From Archegozetes longisetosus (taxonomy: Eukaryota; Arthropoda; Arachnida; Sarcoptiformes; Trhypochthoniidae): DNA of 64,000 nt. The DNA lies in contig JAEMBT020000005.1 in the NCBI GenBank assembly GCA_018873245.2, forward strand, positions 600,001 through 664,000. The letters run 5' to 3'. The notes below the pieces were generated by a model that saw only the letters and a list, made by a program, of their open reading frames with translations, did no database searches and was not told the DNA's origin. Both the position numbers and the translations under genes were made by a program. Positions 1-15,584 of this stretch are shown piece by piece; the first letter of the stretch is position 1, and each line of letters opens with the position of its first letter.

Positions 1-652
1 CCGTCAAAGTGAATAAAAATAAAAGACTTTAATAAATAATTTTTTTCGTAAAACTTGGTTAACAGAAGAGAGGTCTATCTGTTCGTCACACGATTTGAGA
101 ACTGTGTGCGAAATTTACTTGAATTTGAAAATACTTTCTCAGTTGAGCTATGCAAAAAAGTTGTATCTCAAATCAAAAATATAAAATATCGAGAACAGTT
201 TGTTCAACTATTGCAGCAATCGTTTTTGATTGTTTGATAATTTTTTGTTTAAACCTGTAGATTTGAACTGAAAAATAATTGATAAACGACGCAATCAAGT
301 GAGCGGTTTCCTCTATTTATTATTAGAATTAAAAGTCTTAGGTCTTCAGTTAAGTATTGTTTTATGATAACAACTCAGAACTTGCCACTGAAAAACAGAT
401 TATCACTTATACATCTACTATTATCTAGTTTTCAAATGTAAATTTCATGTTTTGTTCAATTACTTATTATGCTTCAGATTCTGGTCTATCTCTTCAAGTG
501 ATTAATGATGAATATTATTATACTTTTATGTCGATTATCATTTTGACTGTACTCAAAAAACTGTTGTTTATCTTCCTTCTCCTCTTTGAGGTCTCTAGTT
601 TTGAAATTATAACATTGAACCGACAACTTCCTACTTGACTACCAAGCCATGC

Positions 653-698
653 ATTGAATTTGATGCAACTTATTGAATAAGCCTACATCAAATTCAAT
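653..698. repeat. 13-bp perfect inverted repeat
   Basis: ATTGAATTTGATG at 653-665 is exactly reverse-complemented at 686-698, with a 20-nt spacer that itself holds TATTGAATA. It could form a stem-loop or be the relic of a small terminal-inverted-repeat element. No flanking duplication was established. Confidence 0.5.
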
Positions 699-3600
699 AA
701 TTGAGAAAATTCAATTTATTAAATTTTCAATCTATTGCCTGAATAGTTGTGAAGTGCATATGAAAAGTATTAATAATATTCAAAAATTCTTCTCATTACT
801 ACGTGCTATTGATGACGACAATGGTTAAAAATTGTTTCTATGGTCTATAAATCTAATATGTTATTCAAAATGAAGTATATGGTAATTATATAACAAAACA
901 TTAGTTCATATTTCAATTACATCCTTTCAATATAAGAGAAAAATGTTAACTTTTCAAAAAGATAATTAATTGATAGTTGAGTTTATATCAATTGATAATT
1001 TGAAATTTCCTCTTTTATAGAATGTCCAATTTTATAAACCTATTCAATCTAATGACAGGATTCAAAACAAAACTTTTCGAAAGACAAATAAAAAGCAATG
1101 ACTGAGTTACAGTGCGCTCGATGTAAGTGTGTTTCTGCTTTTGGGCCATACTTTCAATTACACTTTTTATAATAAACCAATCATTCTTTGGTTATTAAAA
1201 ATTCAGAATTTTGCGCACTAATCAATCGAACGATAATTATCATACTGTTGCAAACGAGGTTTCTTGACAACTTTATATCTGTTTAAATGTTGATTACATA
1301 GATTGATCGTTAATTCAAGTAAATATTGGTTAGCTATTCAAACTATACTAATAAAAAGAAACTAGACTTGAGTATATTTTCAGAATTATTCGCTCATTAC
1401 TAGCATCCTTGACACTCAAATAACATTCCTGACAATTTTAGTTACCAAGTCTATTGAAATCTGTGTTTTCATGTAGTCGTTTCAGACTGAGTTGAGCTCA
1501 ATTACCTCATTCGACAAATAGATACTTGTTTTTCAAAATCACAGTTTCGGATTGATGCCAAAAAGTTAAATACAATTCTGGTCTAATTGTTTTCAAATTT
1601 TTAAGAACTGAACTCTTGGTCACTTAATGACACTCCTAAGAAGTTATCAGAAGTGAGTCTATCGTTCTGTTAAGTTTTGTTGATGGTAGAAAAAAGGAAA
1701 GTTGATCTTTATCTATAATGTGGCGCTCTGTTGACCAACATTATAATAACGTAAGTTAAAAGTCAAATAGAAATTTGGAGAAAGCAAAACAACAATGAAT
1801 AGACAATAATAATGATTAATAGAGGGATGCATTTCCCTATTCATGATCGTGTTTTTGTCTTTTCGTTTCGCACTCATTTATAGCATGAAAACCTCGATAG
1901 TTATCTAAATTTACAACTATTTCCGCTGTTTTTAGTCGCATCGTGTTCATAATGAATGATAGAAGATCTTCAGACATAAATAAATTAAAATTTTGACATA
2001 AATCATTTTAAGAAAGAAGCATAAAATATTGTTAAGATATAATATAAGTTATTATAGTATAATTGGTATAGGGTTTTGCAGGAGCACGCCAAAAATGCCT
2101 GACAATGTCATATGAAGCACGAGTGCGATAACATATTTTCACTCCTTTTTTAATTTCTACAGACGTCCCACTCTTACAACTTATTTTTCATTTACAACTA
2201 TGGCATTCAACTTAATGCACAGAATTCGGCTAATGATCTCCTTAAATGACTAGTGCAGTAGGAGTTATCTATCGAAAACCTTTTAACTCAATCTATTTCC
2301 AAAACCGATGAAACAGAATCTCAAGTTTAAAAATATTGAGGACATAAACTTTAAACTATTTTTGATGGACTTTTCATAGAAATATAACAACAAAAATGAC
2401 GGAAATTGAAAGAATGAATAGTTATTTTTTGTATGAAAAATAGAGAAAATCGTAGCCGATAACTGAAGCGAAAAAACTTTTTATCCTTTACTACAATTGG
2501 TGTTACACTAACATTTCAAAATTGGCAACTTCGTCGCTATTTATTAGGTTAACTTGATCCCACGCTCTTTCATGGTCTTAAAAAAGATATAACTGAAAAT
2601 GATTACACAGTTACCTTTTACTTCTTTTGTTTTACTCTGTTTTCTATTCCTACACTCAATTAAAGTTGATTCGGCAGTTTGTTTTAATAAATGGCGTTTT
2701 AAATCAATATGGCATTGATTATACTCACAAACAAATGACTTGTTTTGCTTTTCGAACTTAACCTTTTTACGATCAAAGCAAAAGACATTGAAATGATAGG
2801 AAAATAATGATTTGAAACAAGATACTAGAAGGCCTGTACTTTTTTTCATATTATTTTCATTATTTTCAAATGAATTGAATTTTGCAATTTACTCGAATAA
2901 ATTAATTGTATAAGAGTTTAGGCTATGTTTTGATCTTGTTTTTCAAGCCTTACCGCATATTTTGTTCACACACTTGGTTTTTTTTCTACGAAATAATAAA
3001 ATTCAAGTTCAATCTCGCTTTTAATATTATCAGCTAATGATGGGAAAAGTCAAAATATTTAGCTACCTTCTAATTAGTGAGGTATTCAACTAATGAAGTA
3101 CCAGTTAATGGTAACTCTTGCTTGCTTACTTTTGTCGATTTTACTGATTATAAGTAGCTAATTATATGATACTGTTTCGTTGTGTATTCAGTCGATAAAC
3201 AGTTTATATCTTAATTTGATTAATCATTTGGATAATAAATTTATAGAACCGTTTTCAGTCATGTTAGTATCGTTTTCTGCAGGTTGTGTAACAAATGATT
3301 TGCTTAAATTTATTATAAACTGATTGAACAAACCGAATACTTAGAAACATTGAAGTCAATTTTGAGGACGAAAATACTTCGAAGAAGTTAATATAGCTTT
3401 CTCGAACTGTTGAGTGAAATGTTCATTTTACTTCTCTAAACTAATACTGTGTACAGTTTTAGACTGTCCTTAAGCTAGTTGTGATCATTCGTTGGCAGTG
3501 CTTTCCCTTAACAAAAGCCACACACAAAATGTTACCTTCAACTGGCCTTAAGGCAAATTTTAGGAAAAAGCGTGTACTTTTGTTGCTCACTTTTCTGCCG

Positions 3601-6600
3601 AAAAAGAAGTTGAGGAAAATTGTGCTGATATGTGCTGATGAGCTGTAAACTTCTATCAGTCCCCACTTTTAATGTCAAATTGGCTTAAGTTTTAGGCTTT
3701 TAAAGAGTGATGCATTAAAAGATGATTTATTCCCAACATTTATTAACTAAAGCTTTGGGTCATCTCAATCTTGCTTAGCTGTCAGTTACTTTTCGAACAA
3801 AATCGACCCAAAATTGGTCAAAAGTTGCACAGAGTCCAAAAATAATTGTTTTGGCAAAATCATACACTATGTGAAGTCTGAAAGAAAAACAATGGCTCAT
3901 ATGTTAGGGAATATTAATTGAGGATGACTTATGTTGTTTTGCAAAAAAGCGACTTGGTTTTCAAACCAAATATTTGTTGTTGTGACCAAAAGAAAACTGT
4001 TGTTCAAACAATTGATTTCAATGTCTGACTTACCTGAAGTGTTGTTTCGCTACCGTTTTCATTGTTAGCCTGAATAGTGAGACATAATAAATTTTAAGCA
4101 TTGAACTTGTATATAATTCACGTTTGGCCTAAATCTGGCGCAAACAAAGTTTTTAAAAAGAGAAGGGATTACACCTTGAAATGTCCAAACATATAAGTTA
4201 TCGGGTCAAATGCCTGGCGGTGCCATTAAATTCTAAGATAATTATTGGAGTTATATCGAGTAGAAAGGCTCTCCCAAATAGATAGCAGTCACTAAATTGC
4301 AGATACGAAGGCGTGTGTCTTTATGTCAAAAATTACAATCTAAAGGTAGAATAATTACAACTTTAATTTTATTAAGAGTAAAATTTATATTCTTTTTAAT
4401 AAGTATTTTGGGTCAGTTCTATCAGATATTTTGAAGAAAACAAAATTGCAACTAATTTTTTATGCTGCTAATTGCTAAGGCATTTTAGTTAAAAACTTCC
4501 AAAAGTCAATATAATTTTTAAAGTATTTTTTAATGATCTGAAAGTATATAATTGCTGTTTAGAATCATTAGTCGAGTTTAGAACGGCTTTAGTTTATTTT
4601 AGATGCAAAAATTAGTAATGCAAATAAAGATTGTGATGCATTATCGCCTTTTTGATCTTATGAGCTGGAGTTAGAGTTAGAGACAGAAACTGAATATTAA
4701 AATATGAAAAGCATGCTATCGGTTATTCTTAATGAACTTACATTTGTCTTTGACAGCATATCAGTTATTATCTAAACAATCACTGCATAAGTCAACAAAA
4801 TTAATGACCAGAAAAAATGAGTGCAATAACTGGACTGTAGTTAATTCAATAACTTATTGGCAAAAAACTATTTGAAAGTATAATATTTGTTTATGTATAT
4901 AACCGTTGAGCTATGGATCATTTGCGTTAAGTATAAATAGTTAATAATGAAATTTATTATCTAAGTATAATCTCATAAGCTTTGATTTGTCAACGGAAAA
5001 CTGACTTTCCGGCTCCGAACCAAAAAATAACAATCCGAAAGCGTCCCATATTTGGCATTGAAGGAGCATTAACCCTCGTACTTATTCTACCAATAAATAA
5101 TTTACTCAAACCAATACATAAGAACGTTTTGAGGCTATTCCCTATATGTCTAAAAGCTTGAATGCCAGAATCATTTATAGATATATTTTGTTTTCAGTTC
5201 TAGTTCTCACAAATACTGTTGGGTTAAGAATAATTGTTGCGAACAATAATAAGTATAGTATTGAAATGACCACACAACTGCAAAAACTGATCGATAATGG
5301 AATTCTCTGTTGGAATTGATGTGTTTCATAGCAGATAATTCGTGTCTATCTTTATTGTATAAATAAATGACAGATTAAGTTAGTTTCTACATTATTTCAG
5401 AGATTACTGTTAGGACAAATTGAATAATTTATTGGAATTTAGTTCCATTAGAAAGATTGTAATCTGTCATTATAATTTTAACTGCTATTTAAAGTACTTC
5501 ATGTTTAACATTTAAAAGTTTCCATTAGTTAGTTTTTGCTCATTAAAATTCAACAAAGTAAAGAACAAACTTTTATGGATATATGAATATAAGCCATGAT
5601 TTGGCTTTCATTCATAAAGTCACTGTAACTGTTGAACAAAAATGTTTCAATCAATGTTTCAATAATTGCGATAATAAACTGAAAATAATAATGACTATTT
5701 GTTGTGTGAAGAAATCCTTGTTTGTTAATCGATACTCTATGTGGTCATAAAAGGAATCTAAAATATAATAACTAGTTTATTCGCAATATTTAAGTGCTTC
5801 TAAGCCAAGAAAGGTGTCATCAAATTGATTCCTGGAGTGCTTTTCGTTGAAAGATCACGAGTTTGATTATAAATTAAAAGTTTTGATCTTGTCAGCTAAC
5901 GATACGGTAAGCATCAAAATTTGACTAGAATCGTTAGTCTCAAGCATTTTTCCTCAGTTTAAGTAATTGTCGGTAACACGAGTTTGAGATAAATTAGTAA
6001 GTTTTCTAGTTTGATAAATCATGTCCTGTTTATTCGTGTCAAAATTAATATTGATTCGCAAGCTTCAGTCTATACTTAGTAAAGAGTATAATAAATAAAT
6101 TTTTGTAGTATATTTGCAGTTTCTTTTAGTTATTTTCTTACATAATTAGAATGTTTGTAAGATTTACTCTCGAAATAAAAATTGGGAAATATCAAGTTTC
6201 ATCAGTTATACTTTTATGATATTAATAGTTTTTATTTTTATATCATAATCTTCAACACGAGATCATAAACTTTTGGTTCATGTTGCTAAAAATAGATTTA
6301 TTTGTAGATTATTAATATTGGACGTTAGATCTGATCTGTAATTTGAAAATGGATAAAAAATGATGAAGTGTTTCTATTTAAAACATAACTTGAAACATGT
6401 GCGTATCAATTATTACAATATTTTTGCGAAGTAAAGGCGAAAGGACTACATAACTCACTATTTCATAGATGAAAACTGAGTTATTTACGAGAAAATATTG
6501 TGTTTCAACCGAATACTTAATGCATTGCCAGATGTTTTTATCCAAATGAATAATATGATTGCATAGTTCGGTTGTGGCCAAATTATGTTATAAGAGTATA

Positions 6601-9600
6601 ACTCGTGAATTGCTTCTACTTAAAAGTCATTAGTATAACACATGAAATACAAGGAAAGGGGAGAGAGTCTGTTCAATGACTGCAATGGATTGTTATCAGT
6701 GGAATGTATGCGAATTGATGGCCTACAAGTATCTAATAAAGTTTACAACATGCAAAAATTGAGGAACATTTCCACTTTCTAACAAGTCTAACGAATTTGA
6801 TTTTCTCAAAATAAGTCTTAACTGACTAAATGATCGTTCGCTTCGGCTATTTGTGGTGATGATAGTATTGCAGTGGCACACAGCTGGAAATAAAGCACAT
6901 GATATAAGCCAAACAGAAATACTATTTGCTTTGATGCATGTCGATAGCTCACTCGTACAGCGGATGCTGCAAATTAGGTCTTGCTCTCAAACACACAGAG
7001 CGAGTTCTGTTACATACAATTGTTTGCATGATTGCAGTTCATCAGTCATTTGAGCTATTTTTTCAAGTGTTTAATTAAAGTAAGAATAGGTTTCGATGAT
7101 AAGTATGATAATAAAACACATACTTTTAGCTAATTTGCATTTGTCAAACCTGATAGATTTTTTCAAATAACTTAGAATATCTAACTTTTTGTTGCTAACA
7201 GTCTTTTATTTACATAATCTAAATAGTCTAAATGTTTGTCATTTGTTAAGCTCCAGACTAATCAAACTTTAAGCTCAATGTTCTCGTTTTCGTTAGGCAC
7301 CATTTGGTTTTAACATCAAAGAGGTTTATCTAAGAGACAAAAATTTTTTAAAAATAATTTTCTCTTTCAAAAGTTTGTTTTAGTTGGGAATTAGAGAAAT
7401 ATGTTAAATGACTGTTAGATAAAGGTGTTGCGAACGAATTTTCCTGGTTTTTCTCAACCGTTAACACTTTGAACTTTATTTTATTGAAACGACTTCAACA
7501 CTTTAAATGTTATCTGCTTTGATTTAAGTCGCAAAACATATTTTATTCAATGTCTATTTAGTAACGGGGGATATATTATCAAAGCGTGTGAATATATGAA
7601 TAACTGCAGGTATATATAATTCCTCTCGTCCAATAGTTTTAACTCGCATTATATATGAATTAATGGCAAGTTCACTGACATGACCACCGAAGAAGAAAAA
7701 TAAGAAGAACTAATGAATTAAATAAGCAAAAATTATAGTATAGAATATCCGAAATGCAGATGAATTGAATTAGTGATCAGAGCAGTAAAGTTATAAAATG
7801 CATTATAAGTATAAAGTTGAGAAGAGGTCTGATCATGACAGCTAACGCTGCATTGAGATACCCATAATTTATTTTATTACATTTCCATTGAGAATCAGAG
7901 CCGCATCTCATGTATTTAGCTTATATACGTTTTCGGTTAAATAACGTTTCTTGTATAAATTTTTGGTAGGTTTAAATGTTGACTTACTTTAGCAGCTCTT
8001 CGAGTCATTTTTATTACTAATGACTGCGGACATTAAGAATTTGCCAGTTTTTGAAACTAGCTCTGAGCTAAACACTCTTTGAGAGAGTCGTATATCTAAG
8101 AAAAAAATATATATTCATTTAAAGCTCATAAACAGTTTTTGAAAGAATGCTATAGTGAAAGAAACTTTTCTTTTATAAGTGGCATAACTTTTTTTAAGTG
8201 GATTATTATTAGAATCCGGTTCGACAAAAAAAGACTTAGAGAAGAAATATGAAAGAATTAAATATTTACGATATTCTTCAAACTATATTTCTTTTCATTC
8301 GAAAAATTAAAATTACAAAAAATAGTTTGCTTTGAATCATCTGCAGGCAAATTGACTGACATCAAAATTTGAGGGCCTATTCAATAAATTCTTTCGAACT
8401 ACGCCACTGACTATTCATATGAATAGATCAGAGCGTCAGGTGGTGTCTATTCATTATTTTTAGAAAATGATATCCGCTCACAAAGAAGTCCGTCACAAAT
8501 GAAAGTATACTCAGCTTATGCTTCGTGCTTCTGGTTTTTTTGCATTCTTTTTTTGGCTTCAAATCAAGAATCAGTCATTTTGTGACACATACTTTTCAGT
8601 ACAATTTCACAGAAAAAATTGCAAAAACAAAATGTACTCACTCTGAGTATTGTTTAACTTTGACGTATTGTACAACGTATTTATAGTAAAACATTTTATC
8701 ATTTTTATTGTCTCTCAAAGGTATTTCATTGAGGGATTAAGTGAACCTCAATTTAGGTGTACTTTGCTCTCAAAATCATTTGCAGAAACATTTTTGAAGT
8801 GACTCCTATTGTTAGATATTTCGTTTTTTATCTTTACTTCAATGCCATTCATAGAAGATCTGTTAGAACTAAGTTTGATTTAGTTTGCCCTTAAATAATT
8901 TAAGTGATGTTTTGTCCGAGTGGCTAGTTATCAGCAATTAATTAATTAAGTCAACAAATTCATAGCTTTTATCAAACGAATCATTTGCGTAACTAGTCAG
9001 AAAAAGCAACAAACTTGATAACAACATTAAGTTCAAATGCATTTTTAACATTAATCTTAATGTTGCATCAAAATTATTCGTGAATTAAAAATTTTGAACA
9101 TTTAGACTATTAGTAAAGATTTGGAATTAGGGTCACTAATTGATTGAGAAACTACAGTCGAGCGATTAAATTGCTCTAGTGAGCTTTGATGCTATGAGTA
9201 ACCAGTTAAGCTATTTCAACTCATACTTATTGTAAATCTACAAATCTGCAAAAATGTCTCAAAGACAGATTCTCAGTGTTCAAAAATGCAATATTGCAAA
9301 AAATGAAGAGAAATGGTAAAGTGTGACAAAATACCTGGATATCACTAAAAACAGGAAATGTACCCATACATTAATTTTACTCTAATTCATTCCTATTGAA
9401 TAGTTCGCATAGATTTTCAAAACTGTACGGTATTATATATACACTTGAATTCTTAACCTTAACTTATTATTATTATACTCTAATAATTTTGAAGATTTCA
9501 AATTCATCTGTGCCTCTTTGTTTATGAAAAATGTCTAGCTCCTCATGCTTTCAATTCAATACTGGATACTGAAACAAAGAAATTTGTTCACAACGGAAAG

Positions 9601-12600
9601 TGCACTGCAGAGCAAACTGTATTTTTAAGATCTTTTTAGGATCTAGATAACCAATTCTTTCTATAACTAACGAGTAAGTTTTTGTGTTGCTTTTACGTGT
9701 GGTGTACCTGGATCCATTTTCAAGCAAAACGAGATATAAGTGTTATTCTCAATATTAATTTGATCAGTCTCTCAAATTATTAAATTACGAAATCAAATAT
9801 TGTAATACAACAAAATTGGTTTGAAGCCGGAACTAAATTTATGAAATGCTTGAATTTTTTTAGCTTGGTCCTGCTACGGTACTACTCACTTCTAAGTGTT
9901 TACTTGAATTATTAGGAAAAACCTTTTTGGTAATCAGTGTGCTATTTGTCACAGCTATTAAAGCAATAGATTATAATGTGATCATATCTTAGGTTTAAAT
10001 TTCTCCCTAAATGCATATTTTTACTGAAAAATTATCAGATCCAAATACGTGGTGGTGTAAAATAGTATTTGGTATTGGATCTAATTCAAGACAACACCAA
10101 ATGATATCCAAACGCGAGGTTTTTATTGCCTCAACGAGAAAAAAGAAGTCAAACCAGAGTCAACTTTTTTAGCCGAAACACACCTGTGAATCATATAAAC
10201 TTTTAATGTACTGTAGATGCAAGTGGTGTCATGTGCGATATCACTATAAATGAGGATCTACTTCACTAAATGAAAGTTTACAATTACCACTACTTTTTTT
10301 ATTTGAGAAAAGATAATCTTAAGACTTGTTGCCTTAGATTATACGCATTTTAAAGGTAAATAGGAATAAAGAAAGAGAGCGACAGAAAAGCGATAGCTTT
10401 CTACGAGATAAAAGTAACATTGGAGATATGTAACTGTAGCACAAAATACATAAGTAATAAGTTACCTAGTGATTAGGTGTGGTAACTGTTCAAGGAAAGA
10501 CCTCAGCGGAGTAATATGAGTGTTCATTCGGTCACATCAAATAATTTTATGACTAAATAATTTATGGAATTGGATCGAAAACTGTATTTTGTTTATGAAA
10601 ATGACAACATTTGTTAAATAGCAGAGATTCGTTGATTTTGCTTTTAAAGTTTCTCATTCGATTGCTTTATTATGAAACAGGGTTTTAAATGTTACTTGTT
10701 GACACAACTGTCTCACTCAATACATTTTGATCGATTAGTTTTCACTCAATTTGAGTGATGATTATTATTTTCCTTGAATGAGTTCTCTTCATTTATTGTT
10801 TCGCCTATTTTTCGTCATATTTATGGCAGAACTAAATTCCAGAAATCGTTCACATTATTAGAGAAATGGAGTGAAATGCTTAAGAAATATGCCTCACAGT
10901 TGTGTCGCAATCTTGACCTAATCTGAGACGTATAGCGATACACAAAAATAATGTGCGAATTGCTGATACACTATATGGCCTAAAAACATCTAAATAAGTA
11001 AATAGTATTAGTAAATATGTAGCAGTTATAGTAATATAATATTTACTGCGTATACACAAAAACTAAGGAATAATTGATATTGAGACGAAATGCCTATTCC
11101 CTAATCTAATGCTTTGCCTGTTCTCTCAGTCTAGCAATAATTGTTAGAGTAGCGATTCTATAACGATTGATCATTCATTTTTAGACAGATAAACCAATTA
11201 AGCTTAACCTGAAAATCACCTCAACTACTCTCACACATTGAACTTGGCTTCGCTCACTCTCAATCTCATAAAATAGAATTCTAATAAACTTATTTCATTC
11301 ATATGATTGATAAGGCTTTGACTGAGCAGAAAAACTATAATACTGTTACTATTATTGCTACACTTAATGCATTTGGGTTGGAATTTACTTTTTTTCTTCT
11401 ATTGAGACATGTCGGCATAAATTTGCAAGAAAAGTGCACTTTTTCCCATTATTACTTACTATTGTTATTATTCTATAATTTGCCGTTTCCTATTTAGAAA
11501 AGAAGATAATCTTTTCGTCTATTGCTCTTTCACTTCTCTGTTTGAATTGCCCCAAACGTAAGGAATACTCACTGCTTAGCCCTTCTCAATCACAATATCA
11601 TACGGTTCTCACGGGTTACGCACCAGTTATTTGAATCAGTTTTTCGTTTTAGTCGCAGAGATATGTTCACAACTGAACAGAAATCTAATTTTCATAGTTA
11701 TTCAAATCTGAGCAAAAACTTTATTATAGTTTATTTATTTTCCTTTATTATATTTATTTATAACTTGTTAGCTCTGAAAATTAAATTTCCAATATAACAT
11801 AGTGCATCAAATTAACAGAATTTGGAGCAATCAAAGTTCTTTCACTTCAACAGATGTTTTTAGGATAATATATGCAAAACAAATTTCAACGCAATTTTTT
11901 ATTCAAATCATTTTCGCTGCAGTTTTCTCAGAAAAATCGTTTACTTTCTGAATATGATTATAAATATATGACTTTAAAAATGATAAATAATTATTTATGC
12001 TATATTTATATACTGAGATAATAAAATAATAAAACTAAAAGCGATTCTGATAAAGTATAATTGCAGTACTTTATTGCCCGAATCGGCTAATTAGGAAATA
12101 GCCTGTCGAGTGACACAAAGAATAACAGCAAAGCTTAGCCTAAAGCAGATGCTCGGCTTATATTCATGACATTTTAGGTGGAGAGAGAGGCCTCTATAAG
12201 CCTAACAGACAAATCTAGCATTTCTTTACTATCACTTCTTCTCACCATCACTTTATTGTCTCATATGAATGCTTCACTTAATATCAAAATAGGGAACTAT
12301 TACGCCTCAGAGGTATCATTTCTATCGAAAGTTATTGCTTTTTTTGATAGCAAACTGATATCGAAATATAGTGTTAAATTGAAAAGTCTCATTCTTTCAA
12401 ACATTTGATGGGATAATGGGTTTTTCATTCACTTAAATCCAAATCAAAGTTAATTATTTTGGCTCTTTATTTAATGTTTTTGCTTGACTTTAGAATCGCC
12501 AATAGCTTTGGCGAACATTGACTGTATCACAAAATAATTATCAGAAATATTTTGCTTAAGATTAGTCTTCACGATATAAAATTTCATTCAAAGTCATTAA

Positions 12601-15566
12601 TCATTTACTTCAAAAAACAGTTTTAAGAAAATCATTTATCGGAGTAACAAACTTAAAATATTATCCTAATAGATAAGTTTTTTTCGGAATGTAATTATCA
12701 AATGTCTAACATAGAGAACAAACCAAAAAAGTATCACAAGTAAACTAATAGAAATATTAGCGCAGAAAAAAGCGGGAAGCAATTTATACGAATAATTGAA
12801 AATGTGGGCGAGAAGGCATTGACAGTATATCGAATTACTCTAAATTGAAGAGGCAGTCTCGGCAATTATTTGTTTGCTTTATAAACAAACTTGTAATTTA
12901 TTAAATTTTGTTTTTCAGAACTTAACAATAAACTATTGAAATGATAAAAAATGAACTCAATTTTTGTGTGTATTAAAGCAAAAATCTGTTTTTGCAAACT
13001 TAAATTTAATTAATTTACTGTTTACAACGCAAAAGCTGTGCATGTTTTCATAGGAATATATATTGTTGCGGGTCCATTATTTCTCAAAAAAGCCGCACAC
13101 ATGAGTCAGATCTGTCGCATTTTTTGTCGTGAAAGGGCTGTCAGACCAGGAAATAGTATCTTTTTTTGCTGATGAGGGCTTGTAAGTTTAGGCTCCGGCT
13201 TAATCTTTCAACGACAGACTTTATAGAACTAATTAGGAATTTTAAGAAGTATAAACATGATAAATAAGACAAAAGTTCACCAGAGTATTATACGTAATTT
13301 GAAACATGAATGAAATGTATATATATTATGACTTGTTACTGGCAATACTCAAAAGTCAGTAGAATAAGTGAGTGGAAACTTTTAGACATCCTAAAGAAAT
13401 GTGGTGGTTATCAATAAAAGTTAATAAAAGTATCACGAATAGCTAGTGTAAAAAAATGGCGATTGTAATCAATTTTGCAATAATTAATTACTAGGGATTG
13501 TTTCAATGACAACTTATCGTTTGTTTGGTGTATAAAATCTAAACTGCATTGCATTCCAAATAAATTGTATTTAGTTAATTCATTAGTGAATGTCATAGTT
13601 ATCTATTAAAAAGGTTTCAGCTAGATTCTTTATCATGTTTCTTATTAAATTGATACTGTGATAAGATAATACAATCTTTTATATTTCTAATACACTGTAA
13701 GCAAAAGTCAGTGTCCAAAGCTTGTTTTAATGGGGTGATCGAGATCTGTTATCTGTACAATTAATAGCCTAATTAGTTCAAAATTACAAATATATTTTAA
13801 TAAAATGAAATTGTCAATTTTAGCTAGTTACAAAGAAAAAATTGACCAAAAGCATTGCTAATTCTAAACCTAAATGCATAACAATTGCGATAAATATAAG
13901 CATTTCAAAATTTTCTTCTTTTTATTACTCAAACATAGAATTAAGCCAAATAAGGCTTCGAAACATAAATTATAATATGAATTTTTTTGACGACGTACTG
14001 TGACCAATATAATTTCGATGTAATTGCTTCAATTTTAGCACTTAATTATTTTCCGTGAAGACAAAAATTGAATAGTCATAAAAGTTGAAGTTGAACCTTC
14101 AATCCTTGTTTATCACTTTGAAATTTTACGATTAACTAAGTTTTACAATCGAAATAAAACATTATAATGCGAATAAAATACTGCTTTAAATTTAAACCAC
14201 AGTATAAAACGTTATAATTATTAGAATTGAAATTACGTTTTTCAGAATAAGAAATGTATTCTTGAACTTGAATATTAGTGTAATTTTCAATTGAAAACAA
14301 GATTGAATTGATTTGAAACAAGAAACAAGCCATTTGAAAACTTAATCGTCGAATCGAAACACTCCTATAGCTTATAAATTAACAAAATTACAAATCAATA
14401 TGACATCAAAGTGTTACTAAAACGATACCGAATTTAAACGCAATACTTCCTTAAAGTTTAAACTAAGAACCGAAGGGCTATAAATAATTTGGAGTTATTT
14501 TTTCTCTTTTCAAATAGTTATTGGATGGCATAATCGTACAAATGTTCAGTCATTACTCAAGTTTCACATTTAACTGTCAAATTGTGAATATTTTGACTGA
14601 ATGATAAATGCTGCCGACCAACAGATTACAGTTGTTCAGTAAAATGAACTGAAAATGCTCGCCTTTCTTCTAATTTTTACCTCTTTCTTATCTAAATATA
14701 CATAATTTTGAAAACGACGCTAGTCATAGATGTAATTGTATCTGATCTTCATTCACTTCTCAGACGTGTTATGTTTAGCTCATTTCATATGAGTGCATAG
14801 TATAGTTTGTAAGCAGAACACAAAAATATAAAGTAAACCACTTGCCAGGGAGCTACTCAAATAAGAAGGGCTGTAGTGCTTCAACATTTAAAAAAAGATG
14901 TGTCACATCAATATTACAGCACACGAAGAGCCTAGGAACTTATAAATGTGACTCTTCTTCTCCCGATGTATTATTATTAGAAACTTTGCGTGACTTTAAG
15001 ATAACCGAGTATTTCGTTTCTCATATTTCGAGTCTATTGAATAAACTCAGGCTCTATTCGATTAATTGCTAAGTATTCGGAAACATGAATAATTTGAAAA
15101 ATCCTAATCTCATATTAATTCAGTTTGGGTTCCGAAGAGGAGATAGTCATTAAGTCAAGTTCTAGTTAATAGGCTATAAAAGTTATGCCTTTAGTTAAAG
15201 ATTCTAATAATATGCTGAATATTTGACAACTAATTCCGAGAACTGATTGCATTTGAGTTGAAGACAAGCATCACTTGATGGCAATCCATCTTAATTCTTA
15301 GCAGAACTGAAGACACTTTTTCTTCCCATTATTAACAATAAATAATAAGATCATAAAAAATGATTAGTACTTAAAAAACTAATAGCAAATAATAATAATA
15401 AAAGTTAATATAGAAAGAGACCGACCACTTAGTTAGCGATATGTTGCCACGCAATTCAATGCTCATTACAATGCCAAATATGGCAACGCATACATACATA
15501 TTGTTTACTTATTTTAATAATGAAAACTTCTCGAGAGAAGTTACTGATTGTGTCATACTTCATTAG

Positions 15567-15584
15567 AAGCCGTTCAGACGGCTT
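15567..15584. repeat. 7-bp perfect hairpin with a 4-nt loop
   Basis: AAGCCGT, loop TCAG, then ACGGCTT. It is a compact GC-containing hairpin in AT-rich surroundings. No gene or T-run adjoins it, so no function is assigned. Confidence 0.4.

Noticed and set aside
2544..2849. 101-codon minus-strand frame
   Set aside because: Lys/Phe/Ser-rich composition typical of random AT-rich frames; no motif, splice context or family.
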